Positions 1 through 8,712 of a stretch of 64,000 nucleotides of DNA are shown in pieces. Below the pieces are notes generated by a model that saw nothing but the letters and a program-made list of their open reading frames with translations, did no database searches and was not told the DNA's origin. Origin of the DNA: Chloroflexota bacterium (GTDB lineage Bacteria > Chloroflexota > Ktedonobacteria > Ktedonobacterales > Ktedonobacteraceae); contig CADDYT010000002.1 in NCBI GenBank assembly GCA_902810755.1, positions 88,162 through 152,161 on the forward strand, in the 5' to 3' direction. Made by a program: the position numbers and the translations under genes. Within the stretch, counting starts at the first letter, position 1. The number at the start of each line of letters is the position of its first letter.

Positions 1-27
1 TCACATGAAGAATGGGAGGAAAACATT

Positions 28-627
28 ATGTCATCGAGTCTGGTAGTGCCAACGGTGATTGAGTCGACGGGGCGCGGCGAACGTGCCTATGACATTTTTT
101 CGCGCCTGCTGCGTGAAAATATTATCATGGTCAACGGGCCGGTTGAGGAGAATATGGCGAGCCTGGTAGTAGCGCAACTGCTCTTTCTGGATGCCCAGGA
201 CAGCGACCGTGAGATCAACATGTACATCAATTCGCCTGGCGGTCAGGTGACGGCGGGGCTGGCCATTTACGATACGATGCGTATTCTCCGCCGACCGGTG
301 GCAACGACGTGCGTCGGGCTGGCGGCCAGCTTCGGCACCATTCTGCTCATGGCGGGTGATCGCGGGCGCCGACGCTCGCTGCCGCACGCGCGCATCCATA
401 TGCACCAGCCGCTACAAGGGGGCATCAGCGGGCAGGCAACGGATATCGATATAGCAGCCCGCGAAATCCTGCACACCCGCGAGGTGCTGAACGAGATCAT
501 TCACCACCACACGGGCCAGTCGCTGGAGCGTATCAAGAGAGATACCGAGCGCGACTTCTACATGAGCGCGCAGGAGGCCGTCGAATACGGCATCGTTGAC
601 GAAGTGCTGACACTGGCCGAGAAATAA
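28..627 (+). CDS. clpP: ATP-dependent Clp protease proteolytic subunit
   Basis: Serine peptidase (family S14) forming the tetradecameric chamber that degrades proteins fed by Clp ATPases in the cytoplasm. The 199-residue length is normal. The catalytic triad is visible: Ser101 in AASFG, His126 in HMHQP and Asp176 in DTERD, with the GQATDI and [15 protein letters not shown] segments typical of ClpP. A GGGAGG Shine-Dalgarno sits 8 bases before the ATG, so the start is secure. No Clp ATPase lies beside it in the window. It converges on the next minus-strand gene with only 17 bases between the stops. Chloroflexota often carry several ClpP paralogues, so this may not be the only copy. Confidence 0.97.
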   Translation: MSSSLVVPTVIESTGRGERAYDIFSRLLRENIIMVNGPVEENMASLVVAQLLFLDAQDSDREINMYINSPGGQVTAGLAIYDTMRILRRPVATTCVGLAASFGTILLMAGDRGRRRSLPHARIHMHQPLQGGISGQATDIDIAAREILHTREVLNEIIHHHTGQSLERIKRDTERDFYMSAQEAVEYGIVDEVLTLAEK

Positions 628-644
628 GCGGTCTCCGTGTGCGG

Positions 645-1448
645 TCAGAGCGGCTCGATTCTGATATAGTCGAGTTCGAGCCACTCTGGCCCGGTAGCAA
701 CGGTGCCGAAGCGCAGCGTGCCGCGCGGCGTGGCGATGGCATACTGGTTATCGATCCAGGCGACAAAGCCGAGCGGGCGCGTGGGGGGATGGGTAGCGCG
801 CAGGACGAGCCGGTCATCCACGCGGAAGAGGGCGTCACCGGCGCGCCACTCCAGGCGATAGATATGCCAGCCTGTCATGTCTACATCGAGCAGGGCTTCC
901 TGCGTCCCACTGAGGCGTTGCAGCCAGCGCGCCGCCGGTCGCTCGTCGCCGGTCAATCTGGCCCAGGCCGCGCTCAATGCCATCGGTGCGGTGGCAAGCG
1001 CGGTTTCGGCGCGCATGCTGTGGACAACCTGAGCTTTCCAGCCTTGACCGGGCTGGCCGGGGACGAGCGCCATGTTGGAGGGCGGAGAAGCATAGAAAAA
1101 CCAGATCGCTTCGGGCAGCATGAGGATATCGCCGCGCACGGAGAAGGGATAATTCCAGAACCCGAAACCGGCGGTGCCGCGCAGTATCTCATGGCTTTCA
1201 GCGTCGCTACCTGCCGTTGCCGCCGGGTGCGAGGAGCGCGCCCGTACCTCCATGACAAGCGGCGGTCGCCAGGGGAAGGCTCGGCGAGGCAGCGAATCAT
1301 AGTCGTCAATCTGCGCATCGGCGTACTGGCCGCGCTGCACCTTCGGCAGACTCATACGTAGCTTTTCATCGGCAACCTGTATGGTGGCAGGCCCCAGCCG
1401 GGTCTGTGTCCAGCGTTGAGCAATGCCCTGGCGAAAATCCTCAAACAT
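645..1448 (-). CDS. Concanavalin/GH16-like beta-sandwich protein, function unknown
   Basis: A 267-residue soluble protein without signal peptide. Its C-terminal third contains WHIYRLEWRAGDALFRVDD (about residues 192-210), a strand pattern common in GH16 laminarinase-type and LamG-type jelly rolls. The catalytic ExDxxE motif of GH16 is not seen, so a binding or structural role is more likely than hydrolysis. It starts 9 bases downstream of the stop of the XRE/GAF regulator on the same strand, which implies one transcript and probable translational coupling. The family is assigned from fold-level pattern only. The long open frame on the opposite strand is a shadow. Confidence 0.7.
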   Translation of the reverse strand: MFEDFRQGIAQRWTQTRLGPATIQVADEKLRMSLPKVQRGQYADAQIDDYDSLPRRAFPWRPPLVMEVRARSSHPAATAGSDAESHEILRGTAGFGFWNYPFSVRGDILMLPEAIWFFYASPPSNMALVPGQPGQGWKAQVVHSMRAETALATAPMALSAAWARLTGDERPAARWLQRLSGTQEALLDVDMTGWHIYRLEWRAGDALFRVDDRLVLRATHPPTRPLGFVAWIDNQYAIATPRGTLRFGTVATGPEWLELDYIRIEPL

Positions 1449-1457
1449 AGCGCGCCG

Positions 1458-2444
1458 CTACAGCTCTGTACTCAGCCGCAGCAACTCCTCCTCTAGCTCT
1501 CTCCATACCAGCTTTTCCGCTTCAAGGTTGTTGACCGGTCGCCGTTTCTGCGCCCCCTCAATCATTAACCGCGCCACCCGCTGGCGGAAGTTAGCGAAGT
1601 GCTGCCGCTGGATGGACTGAGGTGGCATGACTCGCAACCCGATATCCTCCGGGGCATAAAAGTCGTGCGGCTCAAAGGCCAGGGCAAGCAGGTCGGCGTA
1701 GCGTTGAACGAGTGTTGTTCTCGTTTGTGAAAGGAAATAGTTGACCTGTGTGCTGGAAGCGAGCAGGCAGCCGGCAACGCGCCCGGCAAACATAATGGGG
1801 TACGCCATGGCGCTTTTCTCGTGTTCCCCCGCGCTTGTCGGCACAAAGCTCGTATCTGAGGCAATATCCTGATTGATCACCGGGCGGCAAAGGGAGACTG
1901 CGTAGCCCGACAGCGATTCCGCGCTCAGAAAGAGGGCATGCTGTTCCAGGTCGCCGGGCCAGGGGTTGGTACCAATGCCGATACTCTCGCGCAAACTGCG
2001 TACTTTGCTGCTTCCCGGTGGCGGCGGCATGCAGCGCACTACAATCACTGCCATCCCCAGACGATCCGGGTCGAGCTGGGCAATTGCCTCCTGTAAAATC
2101 ATATTGCCAATAGACCAGAAACGCTGGCTTTCTATGGTAGAGGCGCGAGCATTGAACACACGGATGTAGAATGTGGACGGAATTTCCTTCGCGCTGCTAT
2201 CGTCCATCACGGCAAGCAGCTCTTCAAAGCCCTTTTCATAGCGTAAGAGATCGAGGAACTGGTCGCGGTACTGCGGGAAGGCGTTCAGCAAAAGGTGCAT
2301 ATTCTGCGGGCGCGGCGTTGTGTCCCCATCGAGCCAGCGATTCAAGGTAATAGGACGTATACCCAGTTCCTCAAGGAGGCGCTGCTTTTCATGTGGATCG
2401 TTCAAAATAAGCGTCAGTAGGTCTCGCCAGGTTCTTATCTGCAT
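1458..2444 (-). CDS. XRE-type HTH plus GAF-like sensor regulator
   Basis: A 328-residue cytoplasmic regulator. Residues about 5-50 form a lambda-repressor-like helix-turn-helix (LLEELGIRPITLNRWLDGDT). Residues about 75-250 have the alternating strand/helix and hydrophobic pattern of a GAF domain, including YPIMFAGRVAGCLLASS. A helical tail follows. An AGCAGG ribosome site lies about 10 bases before the ATG. It heads a two-gene minus-strand unit with the beta-sandwich protein. GAF domains bind small ligands, but none can be named here. No DNA target is visible in the window. Confidence 0.75.
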   Translation of the reverse strand: MQIRTWRDLLTLILNDPHEKQRLLEELGIRPITLNRWLDGDTTPRPQNMHLLLNAFPQYRDQFLDLLRYEKGFEELLAVMDDSSAKEIPSTFYIRVFNARASTIESQRFWSIGNMILQEAIAQLDPDRLGMAVIVVRCMPPPPGSSKVRSLRESIGIGTNPWPGDLEQHALFLSAESLSGYAVSLCRPVINQDIASDTSFVPTSAGEHEKSAMAYPIMFAGRVAGCLLASSTQVNYFLSQTRTTLVQRYADLLALAFEPHDFYAPEDIGLRVMPPQSIQRQHFANFRQRVARLMIEGAQKRRPVNNLEAEKLVWRELEEELLRLSTEL

Positions 2445-2699
2445 CGTAGTAAACCTGCTGCTGAAAATAATGATAAAAATATGCGCTGCTCCTCATAATA
2501 CCAGTAAACACCTGTACTCGTCAATCGCTCTGGCAGCAAAATAAGCGTAGAATAGCGGGCTATTCACACATTTTTAATGACGGTAGTGGCAACTGGCGGG
2601 TAGAAAAGATGCTTGTACCTACTTGCAAAAATAACCAGACTCGTGCATACTCTATGGGATGAAACCGGCGTATGCTATTGTCAGGAAGGAGTTGTCTCT

Positions 2700-3734
2700 A
2701 TGCCCTATCGAGCCACCCGTGTTGCCGATGATCCTTTAACCTATTTTCGGCAGACGAGCGATGAAGGCCCGCGTTTGCGCGTCTCTGATGTGATCTTGCG
2801 TGTCAACCATAATCCTAAGGAAATTTTTTCCCGCTTGATTCGCTATGCTACCAATAGCCAGTGGAGCCATACTGCTATCTTATATCTTCTCAATGACCCA
2901 TCAAAGGGGTTTGATAACATCTTTCTGGTGGAGGCTCTGACTTCCGGTGTGCATGTCGTGAGCTGGGAGAACGAGGTGTACCCGTTCAAGGAGTTCACGG
3001 TGGGCATCAAGCGTTTGCCGCTCGACTGGTATGTAGAGACGCCCTATGAGCAATCGCGCCATGATCCGCGTGATCCAGAGGATAATCACGGCATTTTCTA
3101 CCTGCGCCACGTGCGCGGCATGGCCCTCGATCAGGTAAACGGACTCTACGATCACAAAGTGGTCTATGAACTGAGCGCCCTGTACATGGAGCGCGTCTTC
3201 AAAAGACACCTGAGTTCCTTTCCCCTGGCGGCTGAAATTGCGGGTGATGTTGCGAAAATCTTTCAAAAGTGGGATAGAGACGGCGAAACATCGCAGAACG
3301 TGCTGCATTTTATCTGTAGCGGCCTGGTCCAGTATAGCTATTTCGAGGCTCTGCGCCGCAGGATTATCAACGACCTGGCATTGCCAGAGAGCCAGGAAGC
3401 GGCGCTGAGCAACATGAGCAATATGGATAAGATTCTCTTCCGCGATGACCCCGATAGCGTCTTTGCGGACTACGTGGCGCAACTGCGTGCAGGCAAACTG
3501 CACATTGCCGACCCCGTTCCCGACGAGGTGCTGAATTTGCTCAAGACCACCACGCCCGCTGATTTCAACAATAATGATAAGCTGGACTGGAAGTATGTGG
3601 TGAATGAGGGCGTTATCTGGCAAATCGACACGGCCCCTGATGGCTATGAGCCGCAAAGCCAGGAGGAAGAAGTCGTGCTACAACTGATGCAGCCAGAACA
3701 TCGTAGCAAGGATGGGGAGCAGGGGCAGGGGTAA
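2700..3734 (+). CDS. YiiX-like permuted NlpC/P60 papain-fold hydrolase
   Basis: A 344-residue protein of the circularly permuted NlpC/P60 class (YiiX/DUF830 type). The residues appear in the permuted order expected: His57 in WSHTAIL, Glu78 in LVEAL, and late Cys206 in FICSGLVQYSYF. Members cleave amide or ester bonds in cell wall or lipid substrates; the substrate here is unknown. The start was set at 2700 because AGGAAGGAG lies 7 bases upstream; a frame extension back to 2613 lacks a ribosome site. The C-terminal tail beyond about residue 260 is extra and unassigned. No signal peptide is seen. Confidence 0.78.
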   Translation: MPYRATRVADDPLTYFRQTSDEGPRLRVSDVILRVNHNPKEIFSRLIRYATNSQWSHTAILYLLNDPSKGFDNIFLVEALTSGVHVVSWENEVYPFKEFTVGIKRLPLDWYVETPYEQSRHDPRDPEDNHGIFYLRHVRGMALDQVNGLYDHKVVYELSALYMERVFKRHLSSFPLAAEIAGDVAKIFQKWDRDGETSQNVLHFICSGLVQYSYFEALRRRIINDLALPESQEAALSNMSNMDKILFRDDPDSVFADYVAQLRAGKLHIADPVPDEVLNLLKTTTPADFNNNDKLDWKYVVNEGVIWQIDTAPDGYEPQSQEEEVVLQLMQPEHRSKDGEQGQG

Positions 3735-3810
3735 AAGCGAAAGTGAAGTGTATCAGGTGTTAGCCAGCAACATCGCTTTTCTGCTGAAAATATCCTACTC
3801 TTTCGGGTAG

Positions 3811-3840
3811 AAGCTCCTTTTGTGAAGAGCTTATTTTTGC
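3811..3840 (+). terminator. Possible rho-independent terminator
   Basis: A 6-bp stem, AAGCTC (3811-3816) with GAGCTT (3827-3832), is followed by ATTTTTGC. It lies 76 bases after the stop of the YiiX-like gene and 38 bases before the crotonase start. The stem is short, so this is tentative. Confidence 0.35.
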
Positions 3841-3870
3841 AACCCGAAGAGTGTCAGGAGGAAATGAAGT

Positions 3871-4680
3871 ATGGCTACTCATTCTGAATCAGAGCAGGGG
3901 ACGATGGATGGTTTGAAAACCGAACGGGACGGAGTGATCTTTATCGTGACCATGGATCGCCCGCAGGTGCGCAACGCCATCCATTATCCGATGGCGCGGG
4001 CGCTGGCACGAGTCTTTCGCGAGTTTGAGGCCGACCCATCGCTTGCGGTGGCCGTCCTCACGGGTGCGGGCGGCACCTTCTGCGCCGGTTTTGACCTCAA
4101 AGCCGTTGCCGATTCTCGGCAAAGCCTCGTCGTTTCCACGGAAGGAGACGCGCCGTTAGGTATTTCGCGTATGTTGCTCAGCAAGCCGGTCATCGCGGCA
4201 GTAGAGGGCTATGCCGTTGCGGGGGGGCTGGAAGTTGCCCTCTGGTGTGACCTGCGCGTCGCCGCCGAGAATGCCGTCTTCGGCGTCTTCAATCGCCGTT
4301 GGGGTGTGCCGCTCGTCGATGGCGGCACCATTCGCCTGCCACGCCTCATCGGCCAGAGCCACGCGCTTGATATGATCCTCAGCGGGCGCGGCGTTTCCGG
4401 GCAGGAGGCGCTGATGATGGGCCTGGCAAATCGGCTCGTGCCTCCCGGCGAAGCCCTGTCAGCAGCCCTTGCTCTGGCGCGTGACCTCGCTCGCTTTCCA
4501 CAGAACTGCATGCGCTCCGACCGCCTCTCTGCCTACGAGCAGTGGTCGCTCTCGCTTGAAGAAGCCCTGCGTAACGAGACCCTGCATGGCCTTGAAGTGA
4601 TGCAATCCGGTGAAGCTCAGGCGGGCGCGCAGCGTTTCAAAGAAGGCCGCGGGCGGCATGGCAGCCAGGAGGACATCTAG
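3871..4680 (+). CDS. Enoyl-CoA hydratase/isomerase family protein (crotonase)
   Basis: A 269-residue crotonase-fold enzyme acting on acyl-CoA thioesters. The oxyanion-hole segments GAGGTFCAGFDLKA (65-78) and AVAGGLEVAL (115-124) are present. Glu121 matches the first catalytic Glu of mitochondrial enoyl-CoA hydratase. Without gaps, the second catalytic Glu aligns with Asn141 (FGVFNRRWGVPLVDGG), so classical hydration is doubtful and isomerase or other crotonase chemistry is possible. CAGGAGG lies about 8 bases before the ATG. The kinase gene starts 14 bases after the stop, suggesting one transcript. No beta-oxidation partners are adjacent. Confidence 0.88.
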   Translation: MATHSESEQGTMDGLKTERDGVIFIVTMDRPQVRNAIHYPMARALARVFREFEADPSLAVAVLTGAGGTFCAGFDLKAVADSRQSLVVSTEGDAPLGISRMLLSKPVIAAVEGYAVAGGLEVALWCDLRVAAENAVFGVFNRRWGVPLVDGGTIRLPRLIGQSHALDMILSGRGVSGQEALMMGLANRLVPPGEALSAALALARDLARFPQNCMRSDRLSAYEQWSLSLEEALRNETLHGLEVMQSGEAQAGAQRFKEGRGRHGSQEDI

Positions 4681-4694
4681 CGAGGGAGCAAGAT

Positions 4695-6788
4695 ATGACT
4701 GACTATAGTGGCCTGCGACTTGGGAACTATCAACTGGAACGCTTGCTGGGCCAGGGCGGCTTCGCCGATGTCTACCTGGGGATGCATGTCTATCTCAAGA
4801 CGCAGGTCGCTATCAAAGTGTTGCAAACCCGACTGACGGGCGAAGATGTCGATGCGTTTCTTAACGAGGCGCGCACCATCGCCAGTCTGGTTCACCCGCA
4901 TATCGTGCGCGTCCTCGATTCTGGTATAGAAAACAGTCTTCCTTTTCTGGTGATGGATTACGCGCCGCATGGCACACTGCGCCGTCTCTTCCCCAGAGGG
5001 GCGGCGCAGCCCCCGGCGAAGCTGGTGCCGTATGTTAAGCAGGTCGCCTCGGCCTTGCAATATGCGCACGAGCGAAACCTGGTGCATCGTGATATCAAGC
5101 CGGAGAATATGCTGATCGGGCGTGAGGGTGAGGTCTTGCTCTCCGATTTTGGCATCGCCACCGCCGCTAGAAGCTCACGTTCGCAGGAGGTGGCGGAGAC
5201 CGCCGGAACCGTCATCTATATGGCCCCCGAACAGCTGAGAGGCAAGCCGCGAGCCGCCAGCGATCAATATGCCCTGGGTATTGTTGTCTACGAATGGCTC
5301 AGTGGCAACCCGCCCTTTCAGGGTACTTTCAGCGAGGTGGCCAGCCAGCATTTATTCGCCGATTTGCCCTCGCTGCGCCAGAAAGTGCCGTCACTGTCCC
5401 CGGCGCTTGAGGCGGTTGTCAGACACGCGCTGGCGAAAGACCCACACCAGCGTTTCGCTACTATTGCCGAGTTTGCGCATGCCTTTGAAAGTGCTTGTAT
5501 CCTACCATCATCCTATCCCTTCTCTCCTATCCCGGCTTCCTCTCAGGATATCTACATGACCGTTCCCATGCCCTCACAGGCGTCTATTCCCACTATGATA
5601 AATACGCCCTCTCAGCCGCCGCAAGAATTGTCGGCTTCAGCCGCGCAGGTATCTTCTACGGTGACGCCCTCTGCGGCCCCCATTGCTGCCTCTGTGCAGA
5701 CGCGGCAGGCGGTTTCGCGGCGCGGCTTGCTGTTCGGCCTGGTGGGCGGGCTGGTCGTTGTTGCTGTGGGTGCGCTGGGTGGCTATGAACTGGCGCAATC
5801 GCATGGCGGCACGCCAACCCCCGGCATTACTGCGACTTCTGGCGCACCTGCGCCCACGCCGACGCCAAAGCCTACAACTGCTCCAACCTCTTCGCCCGTG
5901 CCGGTAGGAACAACGCTGCTGACATATCGCGGGCATCGCAATTACGTCTACTCCGTCACATGGTCGCCCGACGGGCAGAATATCGCTTCCGCCAGCAACG
6001 ATCATTCCGTCCAGATATGGAACGCGACGAGCGGCGCGCTGGCCTTCAGCTATGCCCATAACGGCGCTGCCAACTCCGTTGCCTGGTCGCCTGATGGCGC
6101 GTTGATCGCCTCCAGCGGCGAGGATAATGTTGTGCGTGTCGTCAACGCGAACAACGGCAATAGCATTATTGTGTATCAGGGCCACACCGCCTCTGTCTAC
6201 GAGGTTAAATTTTCCCCCGACAGTACGCGCATCTCTTCGGTCAGCGCCGATAAAACGATACGTATCTGGGATGCGCAGACAGGAAATACCGTTCTGATCT
6301 ATAGCGGCCATACCGCTCGTGTCTGGACGGCGGTCTGGTCACTGGATGGCCGCTTCATTGTCTCCGGCAGTGACGATAAAACCGTGCAGGTCTGGGATGC
6401 CTCGACCGGTGCAACACTGCTGACCTATAGCGGCCACACCGCTCCTGTGAGGGCAGTGGCCTGGTCGCCGGACGGTCGCTACATCGCCTCTGGCGGAGAT
6501 GACAGAACGGTACGGGTCTGGGATGCGCAGAGCGGCAAGACGCTCTACACCTTCCGGGGCCATAGCGACCGCGTCTGGGCAGTGAACTGGTCGCCGAACT
6601 ATACGCGCCTCGTCACCGGCGGCAAGGACGCCACCGCCCAGGTCTGGGATGCCCTCAGCGGCAACCACCTCTACATCTATCGCGGCCATAACGATACTGT
6701 CTTCGATGCTGCCTGGTCTCCCGGCCGTGGCACTCGCATTGTCAGCGGCAGCAGCGACAGCACCGTACAGATATGGGAGGCGGTGTAA
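4695..6788 (+). CDS. Transmembrane Ser/Thr kinase with seven WD40 repeats
   Basis: A 697-residue Hanks-type kinase. It has the glycine loop GQGGFADVYLG (19-29), catalytic Lys41 in VAIKVL, Glu58, Asp133 in HRDIKPEN and DFG at 151-153. A Pro/Ser/Thr linker leads to a single membrane span near residues 342-362, then a Thr/Pro-rich stalk. Seven WD40 repeats (about 405-697) follow, each with a GH and a WD-like end such as HTAPVRAVAWSPDG...VRVWDA; together they should close one propeller outside the cell. The architecture suggests an external ligand or protein sensor controlling a cytoplasmic kinase. It overlaps the crotonase transcript. The ligand and kinase targets are unknown. Confidence 0.95.
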   Translation: MTDYSGLRLGNYQLERLLGQGGFADVYLGMHVYLKTQVAIKVLQTRLTGEDVDAFLNEARTIASLVHPHIVRVLDSGIENSLPFLVMDYAPHGTLRRLFPRGAAQPPAKLVPYVKQVASALQYAHERNLVHRDIKPENMLIGREGEVLLSDFGIATAARSSRSQEVAETAGTVIYMAPEQLRGKPRAASDQYALGIVVYEWLSGNPPFQGTFSEVASQHLFADLPSLRQKVPSLSPALEAVVRHALAKDPHQRFATIAEFAHAFESACILPSSYPFSPIPASSQDIYMTVPMPSQASIPTMINTPSQPPQELSASAAQVSSTVTPSAAPIAASVQTRQAVSRRGLLFGLVGGLVVVAVGALGGYELAQSHGGTPTPGITATSGAPAPTPTPKPTTAPTSSPVPVGTTLLTYRGHRNYVYSVTWSPDGQNIASASNDHSVQIWNATSGALAFSYAHNGAANSVAWSPDGALIASSGEDNVVRVVNANNGNSIIVYQGHTASVYEVKFSPDSTRISSVSADKTIRIWDAQTGNTVLIYSGHTARVWTAVWSLDGRFIVSGSDDKTVQVWDASTGATLLTYSGHTAPVRAVAWSPDGRYIASGGDDRTVRVWDAQSGKTLYTFRGHSDRVWAVNWSPNYTRLVTGGKDATAQVWDALSGNHLYIYRGHNDTVFDAAWSPGRGTRIVSGSSDSTVQIWEAV

Positions 6789-6893
6789 AAGTAGACAACA
6801 GCCCTTGTTGTGGACTATACTATGCCAGTCAACGGACTATGCAGGTTAGACAGTTTCTATCAGGGAGTGTTTCATATAGCCAGAAGGATATTG

Positions 6894-8150
6894 ATGCCAA
6901 ACGTGTCGAACGAGTATGATGTATTAATCGTGGGTGGGGGGCCTGCGGGCCTGGCCGCCGCCGAAGCTGCCGCGCGGGGCGGGGCGAAAACACTGGTGTT
7001 GGAGCGGCAGAACGAGATTGGCTACCCGGTGCATACGAGCGGCGGGAGCTGGGTCAGCGATATGCAGGCGCTGGGCATTCCAGAGCATCTTTACCACCCC
7101 ATCAATAAGGTATTTTTCCTCTCGCCAGGGCGGGAAGTGCCTCTGTTCTATAACCCCGCCGTTGCCTGCGTCCTCGATGTGCGCGGCGTCTACCAGCATC
7201 TTGCCGGGCGGGCCGTTGCCGCCGGAGCGACCTTGCGCGTGCGCCATACCGTCGAGCAGACCCTGCTGGAAGATGGTCGTGTAGTAGGCGTGACGGCGAA
7301 GAATCATGTCGGCGAGCGTCTCACCCTGCGCGCGCAGATAACAATCGACGCCAGCGGCTTCTCGCGCCACGTTGGGGTGCGCACAGAGATGGGCAAGGCG
7401 TTTCACCGTTATGGTTACGGGGCTGAATACGATCTGTATGCGCCGAACTATCCGCAGGATGAACTGTACCTTATTATGGGCAGCAAATACGCGCCGCGCG
7501 GCTATGCCTGGGCTTTCCCCAGAGGCAACGGGCGCGTGCGTCTGGGCGTGGGCGTGCTGCATCCCGATAGCGAAGAGGACGCCCGCGCCTACCTGGACAG
7601 CATCATGCGTGACATTCCACAGCTTGCCACGCGGTTCAAAGATGCCAGCCCTATCGAATACCACACGGGTCTGTTTCCTTCCGAGGGGCCGCTTGAACGG
7701 TTCTCCCGCGATGGCCTGCTGCTGGCGGGAGACGCGGGTGGTCATGGCTCGACGCTGGTGGGTGAGGGCATTCGCTTCGCCATCTATTCCGGGCAGATGG
7801 CGGGTCAGGTCGCTGCCGAAGCGATCAAAGCGGGGAATGTCTCTGCCGCTTTCCTGTCGCGCTTTGACCGCAAATGGCGCGCGCGCTTCGGGCGTGATAT
7901 GGATATCGCCTACATGATTAACAAACACATCGCGCAGTACAGCGATGAGAAATGGGATGACGCGCTTGATCTGATGAAGCGGCTCACGCCTGCTCAGGTG
8001 GCGCAGGCGCTGCGTGGCGATTTCAGTGCGGGCCTCGTCGTGGGCGTGCTGGCGCGCAACCCTGGCCTCGTCGCCACCGGTGGTAAAAAGTTTCTCGACC
8101 GCATGCTGGAACGCATCAACAGGCCAACCCTGCAAGCGGTTGAGGGGTAG
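6894..8150 (+). CDS. Geranylgeranyl reductase family FAD-dependent oxidoreductase
   Basis: A 418-residue flavoprotein. The Rossmann motif VLIVGGGPAGLAAAEAA near the N-terminus binds the FAD ADP moiety, and LLLAGDAGGHGSTLVGEGI near residue 280 is the second FAD contact typical of the GGR/UbiH superfamily. Family members reduce isoprenoid double bonds (archaeal lipids, menaquinone, chlorophyll side chains) or hydroxylate. In a menaquinone-using bacterium, quinone tail or carotenoid/lipid reduction is plausible. The start at 6894 has AGAAGGA 6 bases upstream; the frame can be extended to 6810 without a ribosome site. The substrate cannot be fixed from sequence. Confidence 0.88.
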   Translation: MPNVSNEYDVLIVGGGPAGLAAAEAAARGGAKTLVLERQNEIGYPVHTSGGSWVSDMQALGIPEHLYHPINKVFFLSPGREVPLFYNPAVACVLDVRGVYQHLAGRAVAAGATLRVRHTVEQTLLEDGRVVGVTAKNHVGERLTLRAQITIDASGFSRHVGVRTEMGKAFHRYGYGAEYDLYAPNYPQDELYLIMGSKYAPRGYAWAFPRGNGRVRLGVGVLHPDSEEDARAYLDSIMRDIPQLATRFKDASPIEYHTGLFPSEGPLERFSRDGLLLAGDAGGHGSTLVGEGIRFAIYSGQMAGQVAAEAIKAGNVSAAFLSRFDRKWRARFGRDMDIAYMINKHIAQYSDEKWDDALDLMKRLTPAQVAQALRGDFSAGLVVGVLARNPGLVATGGKKFLDRMLERINRPTLQAVEG

Positions 8151-8187
8151 TATGCCCGGTTGGGAATACGCGGCGCGCAGTGGGTGT

Positions 8188-8227
8188 TTCAGTAGGTAGG
8201 AAGTAATATCTAATCCTACCTACTGAA
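8188..8227 (+). promoter_or_regulatory. 14-bp stem-loop directly upstream of the glutaredoxin gene
   Basis: TTCAGTAGGTAGGA (8188-8201) pairs perfectly with 8214-8227 around a 12-base loop. No T-run follows, and the 3' arm runs into the AAGGAG (8226-8231) before the next start. It could terminate the flavoprotein transcript, protect mRNA ends, or mask the ribosome site. Confidence 0.5.
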
Positions 8228-8245
8228 GGAGTATTTGCGCCGAAC

Positions 8246-8515
8246 ATGCAAACAACAGGTACCTCAGCCGAGACACAGGAAATCATCAAGATGTACGCCA
8301 CCACCTGGTGCGGCGATTGCCGCCGGGCCAAACGCTGGTTTGATTCGCAGGGCATCCCCTACGAGTATATCAATATCGAAGAGGATCCCGATGCGGCGGC
8401 CTTTGTGATGAAGGTTAATGGTGGTATGCGCAGTGTCCCGACCATCATCTTTCCCGATGGTTCCGTTCTCGTCGAGCCTGGCACGCGCGAACTGGCCGCA
8501 AAGTTTGCAAAATAG
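8246..8515 (+). CDS. Glutaredoxin-like (mycoredoxin-type) protein
   Basis: An 89-residue thioredoxin-fold protein with the dithiol active site CGDC (Cys22, Cys25) in TTWCGDCRRAK, and the cis-Pro loop RSVPTIIFPDG. The size and the TTWCxxC context resemble actinobacterial mycoredoxin and NrdH-type redoxins, which reduce mixed disulfides in the cytoplasm. The only purine-rich ribosome site, AAGGAG at 8226, is 14 bases from this ATG, further than usual, so initiation may be weak or start elsewhere. A strong terminator follows, making this a short or single-gene unit. Confidence 0.9.
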   Translation: MQTTGTSAETQEIIKMYATTWCGDCRRAKRWFDSQGIPYEYINIEEDPDAAAFVMKVNGGMRSVPTIIFPDGSVLVEPGTRELAAKFAK

Positions 8516-8533
8516 TCTCATACGTGCCATAAT

Positions 8534-8569
8534 GATGACGCCCCCGCAATCGTGGGGGCGTCATCTTTT
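8534..8569 (+). terminator. Rho-independent terminator after the glutaredoxin gene
   Basis: GATGACGCCCCC (8534-8545) pairs perfectly with 8554-8565 across an 8-base loop, then TTTTGTCTT. It starts 18 bases after the stop codon, a textbook intrinsic terminator. Confidence 0.9.
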
Positions 8570-8606
8570 GTCTTATCTGGCTTTTGTTCATTATGCCATC
8601 CATTGT

Positions 8607-8698
8607 CCGTGTCATGCGGAGCGGCAGCGAGGCATCTGAGTGAGCATGCTTTGCCTGTGGTGGCCTTAGATGCTTCGCTGCTCAGCATGGCACGGGCC
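8607..8698. repeat. Imperfect inverted repeat of a dispersed hairpin family
   Basis: The left arm begins CCGTGTCATGCGGAGCGGC, continues GCGAGGCATCT, and pairs with a right arm AGATGCTTCGCTGCTCAGC near 8668-8698, with small gaps. The core words TGTCATGC, GCGAAGCATCT and TAAGG recur at 18746-18831 and, diverged, at 30815-30912. It is intergenic, between the terminator and the decarboxylase. Confidence 0.7.
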
Positions 8699-8712
8699 AG
8701 AGGATTCTCACT

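Noticed and set aside
639..1361. Long plus-strand frame of 240 codons
   Set aside because: It is antisense to the beta-sandwich gene, has biased composition and no recognisable motif.
6924..8135. 403-codon minus-strand frame
   Set aside because: Shadow of the flavoprotein gene, whose FAD motifs are unmistakable on the plus strand.
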